In this document: piece by piece, positions 23,111 to 33,605 of the stretch | Layout of the letters: every line of letters starts with the position of its first letter | Position numbering within the stretch: the first letter of the stretch is position 1 | Assembly (NCBI GenBank): GCA_012845835.1 | Contig: JABAKD010000016.1 | Span: 1,978,359 to 2,042,358 of the forward strand | Origin: Undaria pinnatifida | Taxonomy: Eukaryota; Sar; Phaeophyceae; Laminariales; Alariaceae | Reading direction: 5' to 3' | DNA: 64,000 nucleotides | The notes under the pieces: generated by a model | Databases searched by the model: none | The model's input: the letters and a program-made list of their open reading frames with translations, nothing else | Told to the model about the DNA's origin: nothing | Program-made: the position numbers and the translations under genes

Positions 23111-23398
23111 GCCCCTGTGGCGTATCAGGTTATCCTCGAGCCTGATATAGGTCAGTTTTGTGAGTTTGAGTCCCCCTGAGTGCATACTCGTACAAAATCG
23201 TAGGGACTTTTTCTTGTGAACAAATTGACTTGCGGAAAGCGCGAGAGCGCGAGTTATCGACACTCGATGAACAATCGACGAGCAGTGGGATTGCTGCACC
23301 CTTATGCGCGACAAAAATTGAAAGCAAGAACCGGGGGGAAAAAGGGACGACACCTGTGACCACGGCCTGTCCAGAAGCTGGAAAGTAGAAGTGTGAAT
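23111..23398 (+). mobile_element. SINE-A, copy 2
   Basis: Starts GCCCCTGTGGCGTATCAGG with the same A box, then GTGAGTTTGAGTCCCCCTGA (B box degraded), the GACTTTTTCTTGTGAAC body, and the tail GACACCTGTGACCACGGCCT ... AGAAGTGTGAATAT. It lacks a long poly-A. It sits directly downstream of a family F copy. Confidence 0.85.
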
Positions 23399-23404
23399 AT
23401 ACTC

Positions 23405-23610
23405 CGGAGTATATATTATAAAAACAAAAATACACTCCAGCTGTGAGATCGAATATTTTGTCGAAACTCATCTTTGCAAGCTGTGTGTGATACTCCGATC
23501 GCGCGCTATTGAGGACACATACCCAGCAAGTAATACGCGCGATCGGCGATAGGAGTATCACAGACAGCTTGCAAATATGAGTTTCGACGAAAATCCTGTA
23601 CAAACGATGC
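23405..23610. repeat. Foldback version of family F end
   Basis: ACACTCCAGCTGTGAGATCG ... CTTTGCAAGCTGTGTGTGAT (left) faces its own reverse complement AGTATCACAGACAGCTTGCA ... GAGTTTCGACGAAAAT (right) across a spacer of about 30-40 bp. GCGCGATCG occurs on both sides of the centre. The pair could form a hairpin of about 80 bp. Confidence 0.7.
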
Positions 23611-23741
23611 AAAAGCGTATTTTTACGCCGGAAATTTCAAGAAGGAAAACCAGGTCAACGGAAGAAAAAGCTGGAGGATTTCCGGGATGAAAAATTCCGA
23701 TAAAAAAGGCGTGTCCCGTCGTGGGAAGGAGGGAGAAAAGC

Positions 23742-24282
23742 CTTCGTAGTGTGTGTGTGTGTGTTCTTCACATTAAACCGTTCTTCTACTCGTCGACATC
23801 CAGCACACCCAGTGTCCGTACTGATTCTTCACCCTAGAAAGATCAGCTCTGTGGTCACAAGCCACGACACAGAGATAATGCATCGTAATGCATTCGACAA
23901 CGCAATGTCATGCCCTAGTACTGGGTACGACAGGCACAACATACATACGTCAGCAACAGAAATACATTGGAAGAGAGAAATACGAAATAAACAAAAACAA
24001 AAACAAAAACAAAAAACAAAAACAAAATAAGAAAACAAAAATAAACAAAGATAAAAATAAAACAAAAACTGAAACAAACAAAATGAAGGGGAAATCGAAG
24101 AAACAACCCAACCGGAAAGGAGAGCCAAAGCTCGGAAAAGAAACATAATAAAATGAAATAAAATAAAGTAAAGTAAAACCAAAATAAGGTAATCCGAACA
24201 CGAGCCAAAAACCTGGACACGCAAGGAGGGAACAAAGGGGAAAAAAATACCCCAGAAAAAGACGAAAAGTGCTATGTACGTA
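23742..24282 (-). mobile_element. LINE copy C: 3' UTR only
   Basis: Minus-strand copy of the non-coding 3' end of the LINE, truncated just before the stop-codon region (it begins at GTACATAGCACTTTTCG). It runs through TTTTGTTTTTG-rich DNA and GTCGTGGCTTGTGACCACAG. It ends GGTTTAATGTGAAGAACAC with an (AC)n tail at 23742-23763. By eye it is about 97% identical to copy B (24523-25067), so one is a recent copy or duplicate of the other. The intervening 24283-24522 is different DNA. Confidence 0.85.
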
Positions 24283-24522
24283 GTGAACCGGATCTGTGTC
24301 ACCTCCATTAGAAGGAGAAATAAAAGTGTGAAGATGGCACTCAGAACTCGTAGAAGGGACCAGCAACAACAACAAAAAACGCGAGACAAAATAAATACCA
24401 GTACATTGGTTGTCGAGCGGTTGTTGTGGTAGGTCTCAAAGTTCACACACCAATCGACAGGAATACGTGAACACGAGACAAAGCTCCGACCGAGTCGTAC
24501 AGAAGAAGCAGAAGGAGCAGCA
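24283..24522. repeat. Interspersed block J, copy 1
   Basis: AAGTTCACACACCAATCGAC, then GTGAACACGAGACAAAGCTC, then GAAGAAGCAGAAGGAGCAGC. The same order occurs at 28190-28310. It separates two near-identical LINE 3' ends. Confidence 0.6.
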
Positions 24523-25225
24523 GAATGTGTGTGTGTGTGTGTGTGTTCTTCACATTAAACCGTTCTTCTACTCGTCGACATCCAGCACACCCAGTGTCCG
24601 TACTGATTCTTCACCCTAGAAAGATCAGCTCTGTGGTCACAAGCCACGACACAGAGATAATGCATCGTAATGCATTCGACAACGCAATGTCATGCCCTAG
24701 TACTGGGTACGACAGGCACAACATACATACGTCAGCAACAGAAATACATTGGAAGAGAGAAATACGAAATAAACAAAAACAAAAACAAAAACAAAAACAA
24801 AAAACAAAAAACAAAATAAGAAAACAAATAAAAACAAAGATAAAAATAAAACAAAAAATGAAACAAACAAAATGAAGGGGAAATCGAAGAAACAACCCAA
24901 CCGCAAAGGAGAGCCAAAGCTCGGAAAAGAAACATAATAAAATGAAATAAAATAAAGTAAAGTAAAACCAAAATAAGATAATCCGAACACGAGCCAAAAA
25001 CCTGGACACGCAAGGAGGGAACAAAGGGGAAAAAAATACCCCAGAGAAAGACGAAAAGTGCTATGTACCTACTAGTCGGCCTGGTACCTTGCTACCCTGT
25101 CTGCCATCTCCTTCCTGCCTTCGTCCACCGCGGTCTCCCTTCTATTCCTCCTGTTGCCCCCCCTGCCCCCATTCCCTTGGACGGCTTTCCTTCTACTCCT
25201 CCTGTTTCCCCCCCTCCCCCCTTTG
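24523..25225 (-). mobile_element. LINE copy B: ORF tail plus 3' UTR
   Basis: On the minus strand the first about 150 bp (25225 to 25070) encode the C-terminal Gly/Arg-rich tail and the ending DRVARYQAD followed by a stop, as in copy A. A 540-bp 3' UTR follows, ending in GGTTTAATGTGAAGAACAC and (AC)n. The 5' part is missing, which is typical of incomplete reverse transcription. The ORF tail is close to copy A, but the UTR differs from that of copy A. Confidence 0.85.
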
Positions 25226-27550
25226 TGTTCTTCTCATTAAACCAAAATACCTTGTAAAAGAGAGAAACAACGAAAGAAACCAAGACAAAATAAATAAATA
25301 AATAAATAAAAAGGGGAGCCAAAGCACGGGAGATAGAAACATACCCCGAGCATGAGCCAAAATGGACATGCAAGGGGGAAAGAAAGGGAAAGAGAAAAAA
25401 TACCCCGGAAAAAAGAAACAAGTAGAAGAAGGAAGACTGGGAGGGCCAAATAAAACAGGCTCGTCACCTACCCACCATGCAAGACTCCCTTCATAAGGAT
25501 AAGAAGGGGAAAGAAAAAAAATAAAATAAAATAAAATAAATAAATTCACGGAAAAATCAAAGTACCAAGACATCACATTCCGAGCAGCCGCAGCAGTTGG
25601 CGGTACGAGTGGCATAGATAGAAAGGTTCCACCTACTAGTCGGCCTGGTACCTTGCTACCCTGTCTGCGGTCTCCTTCCTACTTTCATCTACCGCGGTTT
25701 CCCTTCTACTCCTCCTGTCCCCCCCCCTGCCCCCATACCCTTGGGCGGTGTTCCTTTTACCCCTCCTGCTGCCCCCCCTCCCCCCGTTCCCTTCGACACC
25801 ACCCACGGCGGATGCGCGGCGCTGTCTACTCAGCTTTGCCTCATCCTCGTGCCACCTGCCCATGAACCGTTCAGCTGCTTCGAGGACCCCCCGGTACCAC
25901 TTGCCCACCTTTTTTGCTGCAGTGGGCCACAGCGCGGTCCCAACTCCAAAAACTAAGGGGGAGTGTTCCGTTGATCCCTCGTTGGCTTTGAACACCCTAA
26001 GGTCCTCAGCTATGGCTCTAGGCCAAGTCTTAAGTTGTCCGCCTGGTTTCGGGTTCTCCCCACCAGCGATCGTCCCGAACATCAACCGACGGGGCAGTCG
26101 CCCCTTGTGTTGTCGCACCAGGGCCCCGGCAAAGAAGAGCCGCCGTTTACGGATGGTCGTTTCGATGCTCTCGCATCGTGTCATCCTGAGGGCCTTCGCG
26201 TACGAGAGGGTGGTGTGGTCGGTGCGTAATCGGCGCTGGAAGCCAATGACTCGCAAAAGGACTTCGTGGTGGGCTGATCGGAGCTTGGCGAAGTGGTCCG
26301 CATTGAGGGTCCACGTCACACACCCGTACAGCAGGGTCTCAATGACCTCGGCCTTCAGCATGCGGACTTTCAGACTAAGCGGGGCGGTCGTCCTGTCATA
26401 CAATTCCGGGCCAAACCGTTTGAGGCATGCCCGCATGAGACGGATCCGTCGTTCGATTTCGAGCGAAAGGTCAGCGCTTTCGTGGATAATGCCGCCTAGG
26501 TATAAAAACTGGGTCGTCTGTTTATACCTCTGGCCTGATGCTTCGATCGCGAGCGGTGGGGCGAGGGATGTCTGGTCCGGTGTTCGTAGCAGCATCGTCT
26601 CTGTCTTCTTTTCCGATACCGTGAGGCCTGCTGCTTCGAAGGCAGTCACGATGACTGTCATCATTTTAGCAAGGCCTTCCGCCGACTTCGAAACAATTCC
26701 TGCGTCATCTGCGTACAACATGCCCCACACAGCCCTTTGCACGCATGCCAACGGTTCCTCTTTTCCGACTGCACTGCCCTCTTCGAGGTGAACCAAATCC
26801 CTTACGATGCTTTCGTCTTTGCTGAAGCGTACCAGCACGACGTGTATCGCAGCAGCGAAGAACACGTTGAACAGTAACGGTGATAGCACGCAGCCTTGCC
26901 GCAGCCCCTGGGTGACATTAAACCAATCCGAGTGCTCGCCGTCATCCGCACGCACGCGAGCCCGCATGCCTTCGTGGAAGTTGCGGATAACTGTAAGCAT
27001 CTTGGTTGGTACGCCAAGGCGTGTGAGTACCTCCCACAACAGTTCCCGGTCGACAGAGTCGTACGCTTTCTGCAGATCGATGAAGCACATGTACAGGGGG
27101 ATTTTCCTCTGTCGTCCGAGCTCTTGCAACCGGCGCACGACAAACAGCATGTCGACCGTCGACCGTGCGGGACGGAAGCCGCACTGTTCTTCAGGAAGTA
27201 TTTCCTCGGCCTCGCAGTAGTTGCTAAGGCGGGACGCAACGATTTTCAACAATATTTTGCCTGCGTGGGCAACAAGCGAGATCCCTCTGTAATTGTTGCA
27301 ATCAGTTCGATCCTTTTTTTTGTGAAGGGTCTTGATGATAGCATCTTTCCATTGCTGGGGGACTTCGCCCGTTACCCACACGTTGACAAGGATATTGTGA
27401 AAACACTGGACGAAAGCGGGGTGGTCAAGTTTTAGTAGTTCGACCGGGAGACCGTCTGGTCCAACGGCTTTCCAATTTGACATGCCCTTAATCGCATCCG
27501 TATAGGCAGCAACGAAAGCAGAAACAGCAGCAGCATGACAAGAAGCAGCA
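25226..27550 (-). mobile_element. LINE copy A (non-LTR retrotransposon), 5'-truncated
   Basis: The largest LINE copy: an open reverse transcriptase frame (25636-27483, readable upstream to about 27550) plus a 3' UTR of about 400 bp. The UTR contains a TTTATTTATTTATT tract and ends GGTTTAATGAGAAGAACAC. No endonuclease or RNase H coding region was recognised. Its left (3') end abuts copy B directly. Three LINE 3' ends lie head to tail in one orientation over 3.8 kb, suggesting a preferred landing region or serial insertion into similar tails. Confidence 0.85.
25636..27483 (-). CDS. LINE reverse transcriptase, 615-aa open frame lacking the N-terminal part
   Basis: The product would copy the element's RNA into DNA at a nicked target. 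Residues 4-20 hold [15 protein letters not shown]. Residue 64 begins NYRGIS, then [12 protein letters not shown] (98-109). RT motif A is FIDLQKAYD with catalytic Asp136, motif B is [14 protein letters not shown] (192-205), and motif C is YADD (257-260) with both catalytic Asp residues. Motif D (TVSEKKTE) and FLYLGG follow. After the thumb comes the usual non-LTR C-terminal region with [11 protein letters not shown], then a Gly/Arg-rich repeated tail. The chosen ATG is internal to a frame that continues upstream for about 20 residues, so it is probably not the natural start; the endonuclease half is missing. The frame is open throughout, which suggests recent insertion. Clade uncertain; RTE- or Ambal-like is only a guess. 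Confidence 0.9.
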   Translation of the reverse strand: MSNWKAVGPDGLPVELLKLDHPAFVQCFHNILVNVWVTGEVPQQWKDAIIKTLHKKKDRTDCNNYRGISLVAHAGKILLKIVASRLSNYCEAEEILPEEQCGFRPARSTVDMLFVVRRLQELGRQRKIPLYMCFIDLQKAYDSVDRELLWEVLTRLGVPTKMLTVIRNFHEGMRARVRADDGEHSDWFNVTQGLRQGCVLSPLLFNVFFAAAIHVVLVRFSKDESIVRDLVHLEEGSAVGKEEPLACVQRAVWGMLYADDAGIVSKSAEGLAKMMTVIVTAFEAAGLTVSEKKTETMLLRTPDQTSLAPPLAIEASGQRYKQTTQFLYLGGIIHESADLSLEIERRIRLMRACLKRFGPELYDRTTAPLSLKVRMLKAEVIETLLYGCVTWTLNADHFAKLRSAHHEVLLRVIGFQRRLRTDHTTLSYAKALRMTRCESIETTIRKRRLFFAGALVRQHKGRLPRRLMFGTIAGGENPKPGGQLKTWPRAIAEDLRVFKANEGSTEHSPLVFGVGTALWPTAAKKVGKWYRGVLEAAERFMGRWHEDEAKLSRQRRASAVGGVEGNGGRGGSRRGKRNTAQGYGGRGGDRRSRRETAVDESRKETADRVARYQAD

Positions 27551-27845
27551 GAAGAAGCTGTTGCAGCAGATGACGCAGAATATCATCCACGACGCTCTTT
27601 CGTAAAATACCTACAAGGCACGCACTCTACCCGTACTGCTGTGTGTGTTTTTCACATAAAAACCGTTTTTCCACCGATCGACGTTGTATGACGGGTAACT
27701 AACTGCACGTGTCACTCTGTAACGCACGTGTACGGTAAGAGCCGTATGAATTCGCACGAAATGTCGTACTGGATGATACCTACATACATACCAGGTACCA
27801 GGTAACCACAAGAAAAAATGAGTCAAAAGGGCGACATTTTGTTTT
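27551..27845 (-). repeat. Block J fragment and tail-like end
   Basis: GCAGAAGAAGCTGTTGCAGC and TGACGCAGAATATCATCC match 28370-28410. They are followed by GTGTGTGTTTTTCACATAAA, a degraded version of the LINE and short-element tail in minus orientation. CATACCAGGTACCAGGTAAC near 27786-27806 holds two overlapping TACCAGGTA palindromes. Confidence 0.5.
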
Positions 27846-27849
27846 TTTT

Positions 27850-28085
27850 CCCATCCCATTTAATATCCGCGTACTACTCTCGCCCTCCCTCCCAGTAGTA
27901 ACTCAGATCCGGGTCACATGACGGGCCCTCCTCCCCCCTCCCCACTACGGTGTGTGCCTTCATTTTTATCGCGAGAACAAGTCAGCATTTTTTCCCCTCG
28001 TCGACTCGCGTCGAATTGTACCTACCCACGCTGCCAGGCGCTCTCAGCAATTGATCCTCTTTTTTTTCGTCAAATCTCACCACGC
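27850..28085 (-). mobile_element. SINE-B copy without head
   Basis: Minus strand: TGCTGAGAGCGCCTGGCAGC, then AATTCGACGCGAGTCGACGA, then CTCGCGATAAAAATGAAGGC, then the GTGGGGAGGGGGG block, and GGATCTGAGTTACTACTGGG with GAGGGCGAGA at the end. It is very close to the same part of 63453-63787. Confidence 0.8.
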
Positions 28086-28169
28086 GGTGGCAATATAATT
28101 CAAGAACCAAAGCTTCGTAGTAGTACTCGAGTATAGTATACCACCAGACCACGGGGGGCAATTAAGAAG

Positions 28170-28500
28170 AAAAAAACCACATTGGTTGGAGAGTGGTCGT
28201 GGTTGTTCTCGAAGTTCACGCACCAATCGACAGAAAAAAAGTGAACACGAGAGAAAAGCTCAAACCATGACACAAGAAGCAGAAGCAGAAGCAGAAGAAG
28301 CAGCAAGCAAAACCAGAAGAAGCAGTAGCAGCACCAAAAGATGCAGCAGTAGCAGCACCAAAAGATGCAGCAGAAGAAGCTGTTGCACCGCGTGACGCAG
28401 AATATCTTCGTACCGTGTTTCGCACCAGGTACGGTATAGTATCACCCACGACGCTATAACATACCTGGTACACTCTGCCCCTAGTCTGCTGTATGGGTGT
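28170..28500 (-). repeat. Block J, copy 2, with GCTGCT-rich part
   Basis: Shares AAGTTCACGCACCAATCGAC and GTGAACACGAGAGAAAAGCT with 24430-24490. It then has an AGCAGAAGCAG array, two copies of AGCACCAAAAGATGCAGCAG, and ATACCTGGTACAC near 28460. The minus-strand frame gives an Ala/Ser repeat (SFGAATAASFGAAT) that partly resembles the extreme N-terminal extension of the LINE frame at 27500-27550. Confidence 0.6.
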
Positions 28501-28589
28501 CCTTCACGTTTGTTTTTCGTGCTACTATTTTTGTTTGTTTTTGCTCATTCCATCTACTATCTTAGCATATTTCTTTCTCATTCTTCCTC

Positions 28590-28940
28590 TCCCTAGACGT
28601 CACTCAGATCCGGGGTCACTTAACCCCTTTTAAGCCCCAAAATTCATCCCTGTACTAAATTCAAGTAAATTTGTCCCCAAAAAACGTTTCCAGTTTTAAA
28701 GGCGTTAACCGCTTCTCCCCCCTCCCCATGGCGGTGCGCGTCTTCTTTTAATCGCGAGAAGAATTCAGCACTCTCTTCCCTCGTGGACTCGCGTCGAATC
28801 GTGCTTACCAAACCTATAAAGCGCTTTCGGCAGTTGGTGTCTCCGGAATTAAAAATCTCCACACCGAGATTTGAATCCCTGACTCCCAACCTTAGCAGTG
28901 TTCGAGGTTAACCTCTATTATAAACCACCGGGGCGACCGA
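28590..28940 (-). mobile_element. SINE-B copy with a nested MITE
   Basis: On the minus strand the copy begins GTCGCCCCGGTGGTTTATAA (tRNA-like head), has GGGATTCAAATCTCGG as B-box region, then GGTTTGGTAAGCACGATTCG, CGCGAGTCCACGAGGGAAGA, CTCGCGATTAAAAGAAGACG and the GGGGAGGGGGGAGAAG block. An 81-89 bp element then interrupts it (28620-28708) before the CCGGATCTGAGTGACG end. Comparison with 27850-28085 and 63453-63787 shows the interruption is an insertion. Confidence 0.8.
28620..28708. mobile_element. TTAA-flanked MITE nested in SINE-B
   Basis: TTAA stands at both boundaries (28620-28623 and 28705-28708). The inner ends CCCCTTTTAAGCCCC and, reverse complemented, CGCCTTTAAAACTGG form an imperfect inverted repeat. 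TTAA targets with C-rich ends are typical of piggyBac-type elements; that assignment is inference. Other copies are at 798-885 and 63924-64000, with a degenerate one at 58895-58965. Confidence 0.7.
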
Positions 28941-29089
28941 CACACTATCCTGTTTTTTCCATTTTGTTTCGCTTTCTTGTTACTATTTCCATTTTTTTTT
29001 CCATTTTTTTTTTCATTATTTACTGCAAATAGTCTGGCGTGCTCTGGCTAGGATTTTTTTTTTTTCCCCCGCGTTTTCATTACGGTTGG

Positions 29090-29280
29090 CTGGTTTGTAT
29101 TGCATGGTCAAATCACCGTGCTGTCTTTGCAATGGTGTGTATCTTTGCCACGTACTTTGTGACCATGGAAGAGCTCGTCTCTCTATGACGCAGTCATCAG
29201 CACGGACACTGTTCGTGCTGGATGTGTACAAGTACACGATTTTTTTTCCAAGTTCAATGTGAAGAATATGAACAACCGAT
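29090..29280 (+). repeat. Short element sharing the LINE 3' tail, copy 3
   Basis: Contains TTTGTGACCATGGAAGAGCT, CGTCTCTCTATGACGCAGTC, AGCACGGACACTGTTCGTGC, GGATGTGTACAAG and CAATGTGAAGAATATGAAC, the same order as the 3' ends of LINE copies B and C. Confidence 0.65.
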
Positions 29281-29331
29281 CGACATTATTAGTTGCATGA
29301 TATGGCAGGTAGCTGCACTCTTGCACGTGCC

Positions 29332-29643
29332 GCCCCGGTGGCGCATCAGGTTATCCTCGAGCCAGATATAGGTCAGTTTCGTGAGTTCGAATCCCCCCGA
29401 GTGCATACTCGTATAAATTTGTGTGGACTTTTTCTTGCGCACAAATTGACTTGCGGAAAACGCGAGAGCGTGAGTTAGAAGCACTCGACAAAGAGTCGAA
29501 GAGCAGTGGGATTGCTGAACCCTACGCGAGATGAAAATTGTAAGCAAGAACCGAGGGGAAGAAGGGACGACACCTGAGCTGAGTCCACGGCTTGTCAAGA
29601 AGAAGCTGGAAAGTAAAAGTGTTCGAAAAAGAAAAAAAAAAAT
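29332..29643 (+). mobile_element. SINE-A, full-length copy 3
   Basis: Head GCCCCGGTGGCGCATCAGG, B box GTGAGTTCGAATCCCCCCGA, body GACTTTTTCTTGCGCACAA and AGCAGTGGGATTGCTGAACC. The tail block GACGACACCTGAG carries a few extra bases, then AAAAGTG and an A-rich end. The B box here is the best preserved of the family. Confidence 0.85.
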
Positions 29644-29649
29644 GTGAAC

Positions 29650-29823
29650 TCTGCAACGCCAGACGCACGGTAAGGCAGCGACCGAATAAATACTGGAATG
29701 ATTCACGTACACCTGTATATACGTACCAAGTACGAGTACGACGCGTGTCGGGCTTTCGTGTGTTCCGGTATCATCGATCCGACGTGACGCTGCTATGCAG
29801 CACTTTGTGTACACCCCACATTG

Positions 29824-29854
<31 letters not shown>

Positions 29855-32180
29855 ACTTGTCACACGCGAGACGACGTGTAACGGGGCGCTAAAAAAGAAA
29901 CACGCACGAGAAACGCGCACTAATCATAGCAGCAACTATCAAATAACCGTACGCAAAACCTACCTATGGTACAAGGTGCCAGCCAGGCATTATATGCATG
30001 CTGGCATACGCTGTCAAAAAACGGGCAAAGCGCAAACGCAACAACCAAAACGATTCGCCTGCTCGTTCTTTCCCCTCCCGCCTTTGCGTGCAGGTACACG
30101 GGTATACATACTGCTGTCTGTGACACCCAGGTGCATCAGCGGGTAAAAATCAGCAGGGCTGCTGAAAGTGCAGCTGAAGTGCCAACTACGAAAGAGAACC
30201 TAGAACCCGTCGTACTCGCATAAAACCCACCACGCACTCCAATTAATACGGCGATGGATATAGCCTCGCTGCATGGATTTAGACCAGCTGCATCCACCCG
30301 CCTAGTGGCGAGAGGGCAACAAGAGTGTCTTTGACATTGCCAAACGAATCGTGGATGTGTTTTTTTAAAGCAATTTTGCAGTTTCCGCAGCCCTGCCTGT
30401 ACATAAGACGCGTGATATTTGGCTGCGAACAATGCTCAAATCAGTTTAATAATCGGTATTGCTCTCTAGTCTGATGCTGCTGGGGAGGCTATGCCTTGTG
30501 ATATTGCTGTCCTATGTTGCTGTGGACCATACTCAAACCAGGATAATAACCAGTCTCACGTATTGCTTTTCATAGGAATTGCTGTATTGCAGCTGCTGCT
30601 TGGGGAGCTGGGGCGGGGGAGGGTTGTGTTGTGGGCTGTGGTCGTGAAAAAAAGCGGAACGTAAAAAAAAGTAACGTGAAAAAAAATAACACGAAAATAA
30701 CGTTTCCCGCGTTCGGTTCGCTTTTCCTTCGGCGTGATATTTATCGCGAAATGGCTAGAAGCAGCCGCCATAAGACTCTAATTGTTCCAGACGAAGTCGC
30801 TGAGGGCACAACCGGCCGGGTGGGGGTGCTGATGCTGCTGAAGAATACGCGTTCTAGGCTCTTTATGCGTGGGCTTTGCAGACAGCAATGCACAGCAGTA
30901 GAGCAACCAAACAACCCACGGCTGGAATATCTGCAGTTGGTTCGCTTTTCGACAAAATGCCATCCATTCTGCTTGAATTATCTTCACTAAATTTATATCA
31001 TATCACATGCATTCATTATCCGCATCTCCTCATCATCATCATCACAGCAGTAGGTACCTCGATTTAAGAGTGACTCGCATAACGCGCTCTTATCTAAACG
31101 TTTGCTCTCGTCTAAAGCGGGGTGTGTATATATTTCAGTATATCAGGACTGCCTAGATGCACTTATGTTTGGGCGCTCTTAAATCAGGCTACCCAATATC
31201 ACACCTTTTTGTTCTCCATCATCGCCTTGACTTTTTCCCAGTTCTCCAAGGCATTTTCCTTGTGCAGGCTCGATCCTCCGTTGATGACGCCCCCCAGGCT
31301 CCCTCCCTCCGCCACCCCGACCACCTCTGTTGTTGGAGCCGCGAGCGTGACTGCCGTGGACATGCTTGTACTACTGCTCCTTACTGCTGTCCAGGTGCCT
31401 TCCTGGATGTTGTTCGGCGTGTGCTACTGCTGATGATATTATGCCTCGGATAGGGACTGCTATGTTATTATGGGGACGGGATTTCAAAGCTGCATGTTTT
31501 GACGACTACACGCACTATACCCCGTTCGGACGAACGAAACACGCCCGCACAGCAGCGGTATTTCGAAGCTCTCTCGGGGAGATACTACTATGAGCCTACG
31601 TGGGGACAGGACAGGAAGTTGCTGACGTAAGATAAGCGAGGACGAGAGATAAGAGAGGTTTTGAGGCAGATGATGATGAATGTTGTGGTTGGCTGTCAAG
31701 CGATTAGGCTCCGCGAAGTTCTCAAATGGTTGGCAATAATCCCGAAAACAATTGCGCCGCATCTGTAACGTCTTTTTGTTCGAGCACAAGTTCGACGAAA
31801 GACTTTTGGAACGCGGGCAGTTCGCAGCAGGGATATTGCGTGCCCGCGGGTCATATTAGTGGTTGAACCTCCCAGCATCGAAAGTGCACGGTTGTAAAAC
31901 GCGTACAGATTGGCGGGGATATGCTGGTGCTGAGTTTGACTTGTTGGTACACATCATTAGTGAGTATCTGCGTGGCATTAGAGAGCCGAGTTTCGTCGTC
32001 ATGGCAGTTGTTGCTAGGGTGCCGGCGGGTGCCATATACGGTGGCGTGCCGTATTATAGCAGGACGCCCGCATATTTCAACTTTCGACACAGATAGGTCA
32101 CATTATTTTGTGAACCTACAGCAGAAGAGTAATCAGAGTGTGCAATACCAGAGTCTGCGCACAGCGCACACAGCAGCAGC
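29650..32180. other. No gene recognised; CTG run and misc. DNA
   Basis: A (CTG)n run of about 11 units lies at 29823-29855. The 29592-30146 frame (184 aa) starts inside SINE-A and is not credible as one gene. Around 31050-31110 and 31150-31450 there are short open frames without family features. No rRNA or tRNA was seen. Confidence 0.4.
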
Positions 32181-32184
32181 AGTG

Positions 32185-32490
32185 TTTTTTTTTTTCCCTC
32201 CTTTTTTGCACCTCTACTTTCCAGCTTCTGGACAAGCCGTGGTCACAGGTGGCGTCCCTTCTCCCCCTCGGTTCTTGCCTTCAATTTTCATCGCGCATAG
32301 GGTTCAACAATCCCACTGCTCGTCGATTTTCCATCGAGTGTTGCTAACTCATGCTCTCGCGCTTTCCGCAAGTCAATTTGTGCACAAGAAAAAGCCCCCA
32401 CGAATTCATACGAGTATGTACCCAGGGGGGTTCGATCTCACGAAACTGGCCTATACCAGGCTCGAGGATAACCTGATACGCCACCGGGGC
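32185..32490 (-). mobile_element. SINE-A, full-length copy 4
   Basis: Minus-strand copy: head GCCCCGGTGGCGTATCAGG at the right end (32472-32490), B-box region GTGAGATCGAACCCCCCTGG, body with ACTTGCGGAAAGCGCGAGAG, tail GCCACCTGTGACCACGGCTT, then an A-rich end seen as a T run at 32185-32196. Confidence 0.85.
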
Positions 32491-32494
32491 GACC

Positions 32495-33230
32495 GGTAGT
32501 GTATGCACCACACCGTCTGCGCGCAGCAGTTTACCGTACGTATGTACCGGTACATACGACCACTACTACTACTGTCCGTTGATTTGAATTGTTGTTAACA
32601 AAGTGCCGCACAACGCATGTGCTGCCCCCGCATCTCCCCGCACACGAACAGAAGCCGAAAGCCGACGTCTTCATTTTTTTCATGTAAGAAACCACAGAAG
32701 AAGACGCATTACCAATGTAAATGTTACGACAGCCGCCAACGCGTACAAGTAAAGTGAACTCTAAGTGAAGGTTTTACCGCCGATTGTCCGAAATTAAAGC
32801 ACCAACCACTAGACAGATTATACGATCTCCGGCGGGGATACAATAACCACAGCGCAAAAAAAAATGGACGTAGAATACGCGTACGGCACACAGGGGCAGC
32901 TTTTTTTCTGACCGCTGTACATGCGAGTGCAACTACGGCATTGTCTTTCGTATCGCGGCAAACCATAGCTGGTGTACCAGCGATCGATGTCAGAGGGAGA
33001 ACGTTTGTACTCAAACGGGTGTGTTGCACATGAAGTCTGCTCGTCTCATTATTATCCGAAGAAGCAGTAGCTTTTTACCTGGCCTAACGTCTAAAGTACC
33101 CTCTTGGCCTCTCGGGTTGTGCATTTTTGGAAACTCCCTGCAAGTTACTTTTTGGATCATTTTGGATCATTTTCCAACCCTCATTCTGTGAGTTGCAGTA
33201 TGAAGCGCGGGGGGGAAGGGTAATTATTTG
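32495..33230. other. No gene recognised
   Basis: Mixed DNA with a palindromic GTACGTATGTACCGGTACAT segment near 32535. Short frames only. A small doublet TTTTGGATCATTTTGGATCA lies at 33150. Confidence 0.45.
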
Positions 33231-33234
33231 TTAT

Positions 33235-33605
33235 TTAACTTTGGTAATTTGACCATTGAAGACGCATCCCTTTCGAGACGAAGCAAATCGAAGGGCGGGG
33301 GGTGGTAGGGGGGGGGTAGGGGGGGGGGGTAATCGCCGTATCATGCACGGCGGTAGTCCGTAGGACCATAGTCCTTCGCATCCCTACAATGACGAGACGG
33401 GACATTCTGGTCTTCACCAACCAGACCGACATTGAGTGCGCCAAGCGCGAAGTGCCATGGCATGTTTGGCGGGTCGCATGGAGGGTGAGGCCCCCGGGGA
33501 CACTCGTTTGTCGTTTGCCTTAGCCATTTGACCGTTGAACGCGCATCCCGCTCCAGGCGGAGCGATACGAAGGGCGGGGAGCGGGAGAAAGAGGAGAGGT
33601 TTGGG
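33235..33605. repeat. Repeat family G, two tandem units of about 280 bp
   Basis: Unit 1 begins TTTGACCATTGAAGACGCAT (33249) and unit 2 TTTGACCGTTGAACGCGCAT (33528). Both continue CCC..TCGAGACGAAGC or an equivalent, and a GGGCGGGG run follows. Unit 1 goes on through CATCCCTACAATGACGAGAC, CACCAACCAGACCGACATTG and GCGAAGTGCCATGGCATGTT. The same two-unit arrangement occurs in BBS7 introns at 53050-53400. Part of a unit follows the BBS7 exon at 59850. Confidence 0.75.
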
